Shown here: piece by piece, positions 35,005 to 44,031 of the stretch
Layout of the letters: each line of letters starts with the position of its first letter
Position numbering within the stretch: the stretch's first letter is position 1
NCBI GenBank assembly: GCA_016795325.1
Contig: JAEUHY010000036.1
Location: forward strand, 124,001 to 188,000
Direction of reading: 5' to 3'
Length of the DNA: 64,000 nucleotides
Source of the DNA: Planctomycetota bacterium
GTDB lineage: Bacteria; Planctomycetota; UBA1135; GCA-002686595
The notes under the pieces: model-generated
The model's input: the letters and a program-made list of their open reading frames with translations, nothing else
Database searches by the model: none
Told to the model about the DNA's origin: nothing
Program-made: the position numbers and the translations under genes

Positions 35005-35523
35005 ATGAACTCGATTCTCAAATGCAGCGTCTTCGCTCTCACCCTTTCGTTCGCCGCGTGCTCGAGCGAGAACGCGCCCAAGCCCGCGGCCGGCGGCCCG
35101 CTGAGCGCGTTCATCGCGCCCGCAGCGCCCGCTGACGCGAAGCCCGTACTCGCGATCCGCAAGGACGCTGCAGCCGGCGCCGAAGTCACCGTGGTCGGCC
35201 GCGCCAAGGACTTCGTGACGGGGCGCGCCGCGTTCACGCTGATCGATTCCTCGCTGCGCGCGTGCTCGGACGAAGGCGATCCGATGGAGGACTCCTGCGA
35301 AACGCCGTGGGATTACTGCTGCGTCGACCCCGAAGAAGTGGGCGCTGCGTGTGCCACGGTCGAGCTCCGCGATGCCAGCGGCGTGATCAAGAGCGAGCTC
35401 AAGGGCGTGAGCGGGCTCGACCACCTCGACACGGTGTACGTGAATGGAGTGCTCGAGAAGGACGCCGCTGGCAACCTGACCGTGGTCGCCAAGAGCTTCC
35501 ACGTGCAGAAGGCCAAGAAGTGA
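35005..35523 (+). CDS. Small Cys-containing lipoprotein at the end of the ABC operon
   Basis: The 172-residue protein has a lipoprotein signal (SVFALTLSFAACSSE). The mature part has a Cys cluster (LRACSDEGDPMEDSCETPWD, then YCCVDPEEVGAACATVELRD) within what looks like an OB-like beta domain (GAEVTVVGRAKDFVTGRAAF; LDTVYVNGVLEKDAAGNLTV). The spacing of 29 bases after the second permease puts it in the operon. With the Cys-rich first gene, it brackets the transporter with two exported Cys proteins, which hints at metal or thiol cargo. Confidence 0.7.
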   Translation: MNSILKCSVFALTLSFAACSSENAPKPAAGGPLSAFIAPAAPADAKPVLAIRKDAAAGAEVTVVGRAKDFVTGRAAFTLIDSSLRACSDEGDPMEDSCETPWDYCCVDPEEVGAACATVELRDASGVIKSELKGVSGLDHLDTVYVNGVLEKDAAGNLTVVAKSFHVQKAKK

Positions 35524-35576
35524 CGTGTACGGCGGATCGAGCGCGCAGCGCCTAAGCGCCGCGCCATAGGAGTTAT

Positions 35577-35608
35577 GCGAGGCTGGGCGGCGGACGTCCC
35601 AGCCTCGC
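35577..35608 (+). terminator. Hairpin terminator after the ABC efflux operon
   Basis: A perfect 11-bp stem (GCGAGGCTGGG with CCCAGCCTCGC) encloses a 10-base loop, 54 bases after the lipoprotein stop. It separates the efflux operon from the flavoprotein gene. Confidence 0.65.
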
Positions 35609-35749
35609 CACGATCCAGACGACTCGGACAGTTTTTCGCGCTGCGGCGCCGCGCCGACGGGATTCGCGCCGCTTCGGCACGCCCCGTGCGGGCCAACACC
35701 CCAGACTTGGACCGGTTCGAGCTGCCCGAGTCTGGAAAGGCGAAACACC

Positions 35750-37486
35750 GTGCAAGACATCTCCTGTGACGTGGCGATCATCGGCGGCGGCCCGGGCGGA
35801 AGCACGGTGGCCTCCTTCCTGCGCAAGTACGCGCCTCAACTGAGCGTCCACGTGTTCGAACGCGAGCGCTTTCCGCGCGACCACGTCGGCGAGAGCCAGC
35901 TGCCGCCGATCAGCGCCGTGCTGCAAGAACTGGGCTGTTGGGACAAGGTCGAGGCGGCGAACTTCCCGATCAAGGTGGGCGCGACGTACCGCTGGGGCAA
36001 GACGCCCGAGCTGTGGGATTTCGAGTTCCTGCCGCTCGAGGAATTCCACGACGAGCCGCGTCCCGCCAAGTACGAAGGCCAGCGCCTGCGCACCGCGTTC
36101 CAGGTCGATCGCGCGGTGTACGACGAGATCCTGCTGCGGCACGCGCAAGAGCTCGGCGCAAACGTGCACGAAGAGTGCGCCGTCGCCAGCGTGCACCACG
36201 AAGCCGACAAGGTCACCGGACTGACGCTCAAGGACGGGCGGCGCGTGAGCGCGCGCTACTACGTCGACGCGACCGGCCACGTGGGCACGTTGCGGCGCGC
36301 GCTCGGCGTACGCACCGAGGTCCCGACCGTGCTGCAGAACATCGCGATCTGGGACTACTGGGAGAACGCGCAGTGGGCCGTCGAGATCGGCGTGGGCGGC
36401 ACGCGCGTCCAGATCATGAGCCTCAAGCACGGCTGGCTGTGGTTCATCCCGCTCAGCCCGACGCGCACCAGCATCGGCTTCGTCTGCCCGGCGAGCCACT
36501 ACAAGTCCCTCGGACTCACTCCGGAGGAGATCTACGAACAAGCGGTGGCCGCGGATCCGCGCATCGTGGCCCTGTGCGAAGGCGGCCGCCGTCGCGGGCA
36601 AGTGCTCACGACCAAGGACTGGTCGTTCGTGGCGGAACGCACGTACGGCGCGAACTGGTTCCTCGTCGGCGAGGCGCTCGGATTCGCGGACCCGATCCTG
36701 TCGGCGGGGCTCACGCTGACGCACACGGGCGCGCGCGAGCTGGCCTACACGATCGTCGAACTCGAACGCGGGCAGCTCGATGCGCGCTGGCTCAAGTCGA
36801 GCTACGACACGCTGCAGACCAAACGCGTTCGCCAACACATCCGCTTCGCCGACTTCTGGTACGCCGCCAACGGTCAGTTCGTCGACCTGCAGGACCACTG
36901 CCAGACCATCGCCGCCGAGGCCGGCTTGTCGCTCACCTCGCGCGAAGCGTGGCGTTGGCTCGCGCAGGGCGGCTTCACGAACGACTGCAGCGGCCAGGTC
37001 GGGCTCGGCGGCTGCGACCTGTCCAGCGTCAAGCAGATCGCCGTGCGTTTCGCCGACGCGAGCACGAGTTGGCGGCTCAACGACTTCAACGTGTTCTCGC
37101 TGCAGCTCAACGGCGCGAAGGAAGAGCTCACGCCCACCTACGTCGACGGCCGCATCGTCGGCGTTCCCAGCCTCGTGCGCGGTTCACGCCGCCTGGCGTT
37201 GTACGGCACGTTCGAGACGATCCACGGCTTGCTCGCGAAGCGTCCGCTCGACATCGGCACAATCCACAACACGCTGTGGAACGCACTCGTCGCCAACGAG
37301 GGCCCCGAACTCGCGCGCGTTTCGCTGCAGCACTACCTCCAGTCGCTCGAGGTCATGCTCGCGGAGGGTTGGGTCGTCGGAAAGCTCGACCCGCGCAAGC
37401 CGCGCATCACCCTCACCACGAGCGCGGAGTCGCGCTCCATCCACGCCAACCGGGACGCGTGGCCGGACCAACCGACGGCGCGCTGA
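35750..37486 (+). CDS. Flavin-dependent halogenase-like FAD oxidoreductase
   Basis: The 578-residue protein starts at GTG 35750 with GGAAAGG 8 bases upstream. A Rossmann FAD site is at the start (VAIIGGGPGGSTVASFLRKY). The stretch RFPRDHVGESQLPP is typical of the tryptophan halogenase/geranylgeranyl reductase group. The hallmark WxWxIP of flavin-dependent halogenases is present as W229-L-W-F-I-P234. A second FAD contact lies in FLVGEALGFADPILSAGLTL. The extra C-terminal 130 residues are unusual. The conserved motif favours halogenation, but no reductase or scaffold-making genes are nearby, so the substrate is unknown and another hydroxylase-like role is possible. Confidence 0.75.
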   Translation: MQDISCDVAIIGGGPGGSTVASFLRKYAPQLSVHVFERERFPRDHVGESQLPPISAVLQELGCWDKVEAANFPIKVGATYRWGKTPELWDFEFLPLEEFHDEPRPAKYEGQRLRTAFQVDRAVYDEILLRHAQELGANVHEECAVASVHHEADKVTGLTLKDGRRVSARYYVDATGHVGTLRRALGVRTEVPTVLQNIAIWDYWENAQWAVEIGVGGTRVQIMSLKHGWLWFIPLSPTRTSIGFVCPASHYKSLGLTPEEIYEQAVAADPRIVALCEGGRRRGQVLTTKDWSFVAERTYGANWFLVGEALGFADPILSAGLTLTHTGARELAYTIVELERGQLDARWLKSSYDTLQTKRVRQHIRFADFWYAANGQFVDLQDHCQTIAAEAGLSLTSREAWRWLAQGGFTNDCSGQVGLGGCDLSSVKQIAVRFADASTSWRLNDFNVFSLQLNGAKEELTPTYVDGRIVGVPSLVRGSRRLALYGTFETIHGLLAKRPLDIGTIHNTLWNALVANEGPELARVSLQHYLQSLEVMLAEGWVVGKLDPRKPRITLTTSAESRSIHANRDAWPDQPTAR

Positions 37487-37500
37487 CGCTCGTTCGCGAT

Positions 37501-38028
37501 TCAGCGGGCGGAAGGCGCGGCGAAGGCGATGCGGTAGCCGTCGTCGTCGCGCCCGAAGAGCACGGTGGTGTGCGTCAGGTCCGCCTGGTGCAAGCGGATG
37601 CGGCCCAGCGGCGTCAGGTTCGGCGCGTAGCGCACGCCCTCGAGCTCGTACTCGAGCCGCGCGTCGGGTTCGAGCTCGACCACGCTCACGTCGAGCACCG
37701 GCGCATCGCCGAGCGTCCTGACGAGCGTCTCGACGAACTCGCCCAGCTCTGCATCGCTCAGGTTGCGGCTGCTGGCCAACGCCGTGAGCGCGCGCACGCG
37801 CTCCGGGCTTTGCGCGGCGTCGAACACGGCCGCGGCGAGATCCTCGGGCGATTCGGCCATCACCACGCGGCGCTCGACCGGCCGTTCGCGTTTGCGCTGC
37901 GCCGATTCGCCGGCGCCGCGCGTCGCGACCCAGCCCACGATCGACAGCACGACCAACGCGTCGACGAGGATGAACAAGATCAGCGCGCGAGACGCCGAAC
38001 TACGGCCGAGCGGTGCGGAGGCGTTCAT
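37501..38028 (-). CDS. Membrane-anchored protein of unknown function
   Basis: The 175-residue protein has one N-terminal membrane helix (ALILFILVDALVVLSIVGWV), a basic linker and a soluble domain of about 120 residues. The domain has two helices (SPEDLAAAVFDAAQSPERVR; SDAELGEFVETLVRTLG) followed by strands (LDVSVVELEPDARLEYELEG). No family is recognised. It is convergent with the flavoprotein gene and divergent from the rhodanese gene. Confidence 0.6.
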   Translation of the reverse strand: MNASAPLGRSSASRALILFILVDALVVLSIVGWVATRGAGESAQRKRERPVERRVVMAESPEDLAAAVFDAAQSPERVRALTALASSRNLSDAELGEFVETLVRTLGDAPVLDVSVVELEPDARLEYELEGVRYAPNLTPLGRIRLHQADLTHTTVLFGRDDDGYRIAFAAPSAR

Positions 38029-38162
38029 GGGGCGTTTGCGGCGAGTTCTCGTCGCGCGCGAGCGAGAACCTTGAACGCTGGGAAGAAGTTTCGTCGTCGC
38101 GGCTGACCTGGGGCGCGTGGAGGTGATTGCCCCGCCTCGCCACGCGGGTTGAAATGCGGGGC

Positions 38163-38714
38163 ATGGAAACCACGTTGATGTATGCGGGACTCGCCCTGGG
38201 CGGCGCGGGCATGTTGACCGCGCTGGTGGCGCTCGGACGCGCCTCCGCGGCGCGCGCAGCGGCCGCCGACGCCGAGCGCGAGGCGCGGCGCCGCGCGGAG
38301 AACGCGGGCGAAGAGGCCAAACGAGAGGTGCAGGTGCTGCGCGAAATGCTCGCCGTGGTCGCCAGCGGCGGCCGCCTGACGCGCGAACAAGTGATCGAAG
38401 GTCGGCTGTGGAGCGACGTGTCGCCGGACGAAGGACGCAAATTGGTCGAGGCGGGCGCCGTGCGGCTGCTCGACGTGCGGACGCCTGGCGAAACCGCCGG
38501 CGGAATCATTCCGAATGCGCAGCTGATCCCCGTCGACCAGCTCGAAGCCCGCCTCAAGGAGCTGCCGAAGAACGGCAAACCGCTGCTCGTCTACTGCGCA
38601 GCGGGTGGACGCTCGGCCGCGGCGTGTGAGTTCCTCGCGAGCCAGGGCTACTCGCAGCTCTCGAACCTCGAGGGTGGTTTCGGCGCGTGGCAAGGCCCGC
38701 GCGCACGGCCATAG
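38163..38714 (+). CDS. Membrane-anchored rhodanese-like protein
   Basis: The 183-residue protein has an N-terminal helix (YAGLALGGAGMLTALVALG), then a coiled coil rich in Ala/Arg/Glu (AADAEREARRRAENAGEEAK). A single rhodanese domain lies at about 90-180: LLDVRTPGETAGGIIPNAQL and the active-site loop CAAGGRS with Cys145. Such domains transfer sulfur or carry a reactive Cys. The tether is unusual for a rhodanese. It is followed 40 bases later by an outer-membrane-like lipoprotein gene. Confidence 0.85.
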   Translation: METTLMYAGLALGGAGMLTALVALGRASAARAAAADAEREARRRAENAGEEAKREVQVLREMLAVVASGGRLTREQVIEGRLWSDVSPDEGRKLVEAGAVRLLDVRTPGETAGGIIPNAQLIPVDQLEARLKELPKNGKPLLVYCAAGGRSAAACEFLASQGYSQLSNLEGGFGAWQGPRARP

Positions 38715-38753
38715 CACGTGGCGAGCGCAGCCCGAGCGCGCTACGTTCCGCGC

Positions 38754-39560
38754 ATGAAGCTCCACGCCTCCGCGTTCGCCCTCGTCCCTCTCCTCGCTCT
38801 CCTCGGCGCCTGCGCCTCCACCGGCGGACAAGGCGGCGGTCAAGGCAGCGCCCCCACGCCGCAGCGCCCGCGCCTGTCGCACAACACGCAGACCACCGCG
38901 GCGCAGACGCTCGAACTCGAAGGCGGCGTCGAAGTCGATCCCGACGACTTCATCGACACGCCGATGCTGCTCAAGTACGGCATCACCGCCCAGACCGAGT
39001 TCGTGTTCGGCGGCTCACCCGTGCGCCACAACGACGCGACCGACGACACAGGGCTGGGCGATGTCGTGCTCGGCGCGCGCCACCGGCTCGTCAACGAGAC
39101 GGCGAACGACCCGGCGATCGCGATCGCCACGCTGATCAAGCTGCCGACCGCGGACGCGGGCGATGGCTTGGGCACCGGCGAGACCGACGTGTTCTTCTCC
39201 CTCGCAGCGGAGAAGAAGATCGAAGACGTGCAGGCCGTGGCCTTCTACCGCATGGGCTTCCTCGGATCGCCGGTGGCCGACGGCAACGACGTGCGCCACG
39301 ACCTCGCCGCGGTCGGCACGGTGGCGCTCGCTCAGAACCTCGACGTGTACGGCGAACTCGCGGGCATCTTCGTGCCCGAGAACGACATCGACTCGATCTT
39401 CGCCACCTTCGGCGGCAACTTCGAGCTCGGCCCCTCGACCGTGTTCGACGCCGGCTTCCGCGTCGGCGTCACCGACGACGCGCCGGACTTCACGTTCCTG
39501 TTCGGCATCACGCACAACTTCGGCGCCGGCCTGCTGACGCCGGGCTCGAGCGGCAAGTGA
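38754..39560 (+). CDS. Lipoprotein resembling outer-membrane beta-barrel transporters
   Basis: The 268-residue protein has a lipoprotein signal (ALVPLLALLGACAST). The mature part alternates hydrophobic and polar residues with repeated short strands (GDVVLGARHRLVNET; GETDVFFSLAAEKKIEDVQA; GPSTVFDAGFRVGVTDDAPD), like barrels of the phenol-degradation/transporter group. It ends FGITHNFGAGLLTPGSSGK. A lipoprotein signal on a barrel is odd, so a soluble beta protein is also possible. It converges with the RND pump genes. Confidence 0.6.
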   Translation: MKLHASAFALVPLLALLGACASTGGQGGGQGSAPTPQRPRLSHNTQTTAAQTLELEGGVEVDPDDFIDTPMLLKYGITAQTEFVFGGSPVRHNDATDDTGLGDVVLGARHRLVNETANDPAIAIATLIKLPTADAGDGLGTGETDVFFSLAAEKKIEDVQAVAFYRMGFLGSPVADGNDVRHDLAAVGTVALAQNLDVYGELAGIFVPENDIDSIFATFGGNFELGPSTVFDAGFRVGVTDDAPDFTFLFGITHNFGAGLLTPGSSGK

Positions 39561-39628
39561 CGGCGGATCGTCCGCGCTGAGCTCACAGCGCGCGCTGGCG
39601 GTACGGATCTGCCGCTGGCGACGCGCCG

Positions 39629-42600
39629 TCAGCTCGCAGCCGCGCGGCGCGACTCCCACGCCGCATACAGCGTGGGAAGCACGAGCAGCGTGAGCAGCGA
39701 GCAAGTCACCAAGCCGCCGATCACGACGGTCGCGAGCGGGCGCTGGACTTCGGCGCCCGCGCTCGTCGAAAGCGCCATCGGCAGGAAGCCGAGCGCGGCC
39801 ACGAGCGCGGTCATGGTCACGGGCCGCAGACGCATGAGCGCCCCCTCACGGGCCGCCTCGACCGCACTCGCGCCGTCGGCCCGCATGCGCGCGACCGTCG
39901 AGATCAGCACGACGCCGTTCATCACCGCGATGCCGAACAACGCGATGAAGCCCACGGCGGCGGAGATCGAGAACGGGTAGTCGCGCAGCCACAGGGCGAG
40001 CAGTCCGCCCGTCGCCGCGAGCGGGACGTTGAGGAAGATCAGCAGCGACAGGCGCAGCGACGAGAAAGTCGTGTAGAGCAACGCGAGCACGAGGATCAGC
40101 GCCATCGGCACGAGCCAGGCGAGGCGCTCCGCGGCGGCGACAAGGTTCTCGAACTGTCCGCCCCATTCGATCCACCACCCGCTCGGCAACGGAACCTCGC
40201 GCTCCACGGCCGCGCGCGCGTCGGCAACGGTCGAAGCGAGGTCGCGGCCGCGCACATTCGCGCTCACCGCGATGCGCCGACTCACCTTCTCGCGGCTGAT
40301 CTGCGCCGGGCCTTCTTCGATGTGGATGCGCGCGAGCTGCGAGAGCGCCACCACGCGCCGCTCGCCGTCCATGTCCGTCGCGACAACCGGCAGACGGCCG
40401 AGTTCGTCGATCGACGCGCGCACGTCGGCGCCGAAACGCAGGCGGATCTCGAAGCGCCGTTCGCCTTCGAGCACGTCGCCGGCCGGCGCGCCCGCGAGCG
40501 CCTCCACCACGTCGAGCACGGCGTTCGCGTCGAACCCCAGCCGCGCGATCTGCTCGCGGTCGAGCTCGATGCGCACGTTGGGCAAACCGTCGACCTGCTC
40601 GACCTGGATTTCGCTCAAGCCATCGACGCCCTCGAGCACGCGCGCGATGCGCTCGGCGTACTCGCGCATCTCGGCCACCTCGGCGCCGGGCGTGAACAGC
40701 AGCACGCCGACGTCGCTGCGCACGCCGCTGATCAGCTCGGCCATGCGCAACGCGATCGGCTGCGTGAAGCTGTAGCTCGCTTCCGGCACCTCTTCGATCA
40801 GCCGCGCCTCCATCGCCGCGATCAACTCGTCCTTGCTGGCGACGGTCCACTCCTCACGCGGCCTGAGCATGATGTACGAGTCGCTCAGCTCGACGCCCAT
40901 CGGGTCGGTGGCGATCTCCGGGCGACCCGTGCGGCTCACCACGGTCTTCACCTCGGGGAACGAAGTGATCACGCGTTCGGCGCGTGTGCTGATCTCGTCG
41001 GAGGTCTCGAGCGCGACCGCTGGGTTGCGCGAGATCTGCACCGCGAGCGCGCCTTCGTCGAGGCTCGGAATGAACTCTGCGCCGAGCACGCGCACGATGC
41101 CCAAGCTCGCGGCGAAGATCGCCAGCGCGCTCGCGCCGACGAGCAGCGGACGGCCGAGCGTGAAGGGCAGCACGCGCTGGTAGACGCCGCGGAACAGCCG
41201 CGCGAGCCACGGCTCGTGCTCATGCGGGCGGCGCAGGAACAGCGAGGCGAGCACCGGCATGAGCGTCAGTGCGCACACCAACGACGCGGCGAGCGCAAAC
41301 ACGACCGTCAGCGCCATCGGCCGAAACATCTTGCCTTCGATGCCGCGCAGCGCGAGCAACGGTAGATAGACGATCACGATGATGCCCACCGCGAACACCA
41401 CCGGCCGCGAGACCTCGTGGCAGGCCGTGCGCACCTTTTCGAGGTGCGAGCCGGGCTCGTTGCGTCGCTGGTGCACGACGCGCGCGATGTTCTCGATGAT
41501 CACGACCGAGCCGTCGACGATCAGGCCGAAGTCGATCGCGCCGAGCGACATCAAGTTGCCCGAGATGCCGAAGGCCTTCATGGCCGTGAACGCCACGAGC
41601 ATCGAGAGCGGGATCGAGGCCGCGGTGACCAGTCCCGCGCGCCAGTCGCCCAGCAGCAAGAGCAGCACGAGGATCACCAGCGCGCCGCCTTCGAGCAGGT
41701 TTTTCGCCACGGTGGCGATCGTGCGGTCGACCAGCTCGGTGCGGTCGTACCAGGTGTCGATCGTCACGCCTGGCGGCAGTGTCTTCTCGATCTCGGCGAT
41801 GCGCTCGTGCACGTCCGCGGCGACGGTGCGCGAGTTTGCGCCATAGAGCATCATCACAACGCCGATCACGGCTTCGCCGCGGCCGTCGCGGGTGGCCGAG
41901 CCCTGGCGGATCATCGGCGCGAGTTCGACCCGTCCCACGTCGCGCACGTAGAGCGGCGGTGAGCCGGCGTGGCCGCCACGCACCACCACCGAACCGATCT
42001 GCTCGGCGTTGGCGAGCATGCCTTCGCCGCGCACGACGTACTGCTCGCCGCCGCGCACGAGGTAGCCGCCGCCGACGTTGCGGTTCTGCGCGAGCAACGC
42101 GTCGCGCACTTCCCCGATCGCGACCTCGTAGCTCGAGAGGCGCGCCGGATCGAGCGTGACCTGGTAGGTCTTGAGCTCGCCGCCCGCAGGATTCACCTCG
42201 ACCACGCCGGGCGTCGAGCGCAACTGGTAGTTGACGGTCCAGTCGAGGATCTCGCGCAGTTGCATCGGGCTGTAGCCCTCGCCGCGCACTTCGAACTGGT
42301 AGATCTCGCCCAGACCCGTCGAGATCGGGCCCATCTGCGGCGCATCGATGCCCTCGGGGATCGCTTCGCGCGCCACGGTCAGCCGCTCGGCGATCAACTG
42401 CCGCGCCCAGTAGATGTCCGTGCCCTCTTCGAAGCCGACGGTGATCGCCGACAAACCCAGGCGCGAGACCGAGCGGATCTCGCCAACCTTCGGCACGCCG
42501 CTCATCGCGGACTCGATCGGGAACGTGATCAGGCGCTCGACCTCTTCGGGCCCCAGGCCCGGCGCATCGGTGAGCACCTGCACCTGGACGTTGGTGATGT

Positions 42601-42745
42601 CCGGTACGGCGTCGATCGGCAGCTCGCGCAGCGACGCGACGCCGGCGAGCGTGGCGAGCAGCCACAACGCGATCACCGCGACGCGGTTGTCGAGCGAGAA
42701 GTCGATCAGCCGCTGAGCCAGGCTGCCGTCGCTGCGTGCGTTCAT
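39629..42745 (-). CDS. Heavy-metal efflux RND pump (CusA/CzcA family)
   Basis: The 1038-residue length and 12-helix layout fit RND pumps. The heavy-metal subgroup signature DFGLIVDGSVVIIEN lies in helix 4. The start (FSLDNRVAVIALWLLATLAG) and helix set near the end (FGIAVMNGVVLISTVARMRA) are typical. The pump exports divalent or monovalent metal ions from the cytoplasm or periplasm using the proton gradient. Its ATG overlaps the adaptor gene's stop by 4 bases. Which metal is moved cannot be told from this window. Confidence 0.9.
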   Translation of the reverse strand: MNARSDGSLAQRLIDFSLDNRVAVIALWLLATLAGVASLRELPIDAVPDITNVQVQVLTDAPGLGPEEVERLITFPIESAMSGVPKVGEIRSVSRLGLSAITVGFEEGTDIYWARQLIAERLTVAREAIPEGIDAPQMGPISTGLGEIYQFEVRGEGYSPMQLREILDWTVNYQLRSTPGVVEVNPAGGELKTYQVTLDPARLSSYEVAIGEVRDALLAQNRNVGGGYLVRGGEQYVVRGEGMLANAEQIGSVVVRGGHAGSPPLYVRDVGRVELAPMIRQGSATRDGRGEAVIGVVMMLYGANSRTVAADVHERIAEIEKTLPPGVTIDTWYDRTELVDRTIATVAKNLLEGGALVILVLLLLLGDWRAGLVTAASIPLSMLVAFTAMKAFGISGNLMSLGAIDFGLIVDGSVVIIENIARVVHQRRNEPGSHLEKVRTACHEVSRPVVFAVGIIVIVYLPLLALRGIEGKMFRPMALTVVFALAASLVCALTLMPVLASLFLRRPHEHEPWLARLFRGVYQRVLPFTLGRPLLVGASALAIFAASLGIVRVLGAEFIPSLDEGALAVQISRNPAVALETSDEISTRAERVITSFPEVKTVVSRTGRPEIATDPMGVELSDSYIMLRPREEWTVASKDELIAAMEARLIEEVPEASYSFTQPIALRMAELISGVRSDVGVLLFTPGAEVAEMREYAERIARVLEGVDGLSEIQVEQVDGLPNVRIELDREQIARLGFDANAVLDVVEALAGAPAGDVLEGERRFEIRLRFGADVRASIDELGRLPVVATDMDGERRVVALSQLARIHIEEGPAQISREKVSRRIAVSANVRGRDLASTVADARAAVEREVPLPSGWWIEWGGQFENLVAAAERLAWLVPMALILVLALLYTTFSSLRLSLLIFLNVPLAATGGLLALWLRDYPFSISAAVGFIALFGIAVMNGVVLISTVARMRADGASAVEAAREGALMRLRPVTMTALVAALGFLPMALSTSAGAEVQRPLATVVIGGLVTCSLLTLLVLPTLYAAWESRRAAAS

Positions 42746-44031
42746 TCGTCCCCGCGCGCGAGCATCGACTTCAAGAAGAACAGGCCGTCCACGGCCACTT
42801 CGTCGGCGGCGCTGACTCCGCCGAGCACCGCGACGCGCTCGCGCGAGCGCGCGCCGAGCTGCACGGTGCGCAACTCGAAGGCGCCGTCCGCTGTGCGCAC
42901 GAAGAGCTGGTCGAGTTCGCCGCGCCGCCACAGCGCTGAGAGCGGCACGCTGAGCGCCGCTTGCTCACGGCCGGTCTCGATGCGCGCGCGGCCGGACATG
43001 CCCGGTCGGATCGGGAAACGCTCGCTCCACGCCGCTAACGGCGTGTTCGCCGCTTCCAGGCGCACCGCAGCCGAGCGCGTGTGCGGATCGAGCTCGAAAC
43101 CGACGAACGCGACGCGCGCAGGCACGAAAACGCCGGGAAAAGCCGCCAGTTCGACCTGCGCGAGCGCGCCGCTGCGCACCTTGGCGAGGTCGCGCTCGCC
43201 GACCTGCGCCTCGATCCACGCCGTCGACAGGTCGCGCAGCCGCGCCAGCACGGCGTGCTCGTCGACGTACTCGCCGACGCGCGCGCCGAGCTCGATCACC
43301 ACGCCGGCGACGCTCGCACGCACTTCGTAGCGGCCCGCGTGGGCGTCGTTTTCGTGCACCGCGGCGCCCGGCGCGTGCTGCGTGAGGCTCGCCGTGTCGA
43401 CGCCGAGCAGGCGCAAGTGCTCCGCAGCGGCTTCCAGTTCGATGCGTTGGTCTTCCAGGCGCGTCTCGAACTCGAACAGCGCGTTGTCGCGCGCGAACTC
43501 GCGGTCGCGCAACGCGCTCTCGAGCTCGTTGAGCTCGCGCCACGTGTTGAGCCCGCGCTCGCCGAGCGTCTTGCCGCGCTCGAGCGCCTGGGCTGCGAAC
43601 TCCACGCCACGTTCGAGCATCTCGCGGCGCCGCGGCAACGCCTTTTCGTGCGCGCGCACCAGCGCTTCGAGCCGCAGGTAGTCGTGCACCGCTTCACCGA
43701 GCGAGAAGCTCTCGACCACGCACAGCACCGCGCCTTGCGCCACCTCGTCGCCGGCCTTCACGCGCACTTCGCGCACGACGCCCGGCAAACGCGGGTTCGC
43801 GTTCCATGTGAGCGCTCCCGGCGCCGCGACGCTGGCCGCGGCCTCGAGCGTCTGCTCGAGCGTCGCTGCGCTCGGGCGCTCGACCCGCACCCGCGCGGCT
43901 TCGAGCTGCTTGGGTTCGGCGCGCACGAGCTGCGGCCCGCCCTCGGCGCCGGTCTGCGAACTCACGCCGGGCGTGAACAACATGAGTCCCGCAACGCCGA
44001 GCGTTGCACCCACGTGGAGGCTGCGGATCAT
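42742..44031 (-). CDS. Efflux RND periplasmic adaptor (CusB/CzcB family)
   Basis: The 429-residue protein has a signal segment (LHVGATLGVAGLMLFTPGVS). The lipoyl half (VVREVRVKAGDEVAQGAVLC), an alpha-hairpin (LRLEALVRAHEKALPRRREM), the second lipoyl half (VRASVAGVVIELGARVGEYV) and the beta-barrel (LAKVRSGALAQVELAAFPG) follow in order. It connects the RND pump to the outer-membrane channel. Both ends overlap the neighbouring genes by 4 bases. Confidence 0.85.
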   Translation of the reverse strand: MIRSLHVGATLGVAGLMLFTPGVSSQTGAEGGPQLVRAEPKQLEAARVRVERPSAATLEQTLEAAASVAAPGALTWNANPRLPGVVREVRVKAGDEVAQGAVLCVVESFSLGEAVHDYLRLEALVRAHEKALPRRREMLERGVEFAAQALERGKTLGERGLNTWRELNELESALRDREFARDNALFEFETRLEDQRIELEAAAEHLRLLGVDTASLTQHAPGAAVHENDAHAGRYEVRASVAGVVIELGARVGEYVDEHAVLARLRDLSTAWIEAQVGERDLAKVRSGALAQVELAAFPGVFVPARVAFVGFELDPHTRSAAVRLEAANTPLAAWSERFPIRPGMSGRARIETGREQAALSVPLSALWRRGELDQLFVRTADGAFELRTVQLGARSRERVAVLGGVSAADEVAVDGLFFLKSMLARGDE

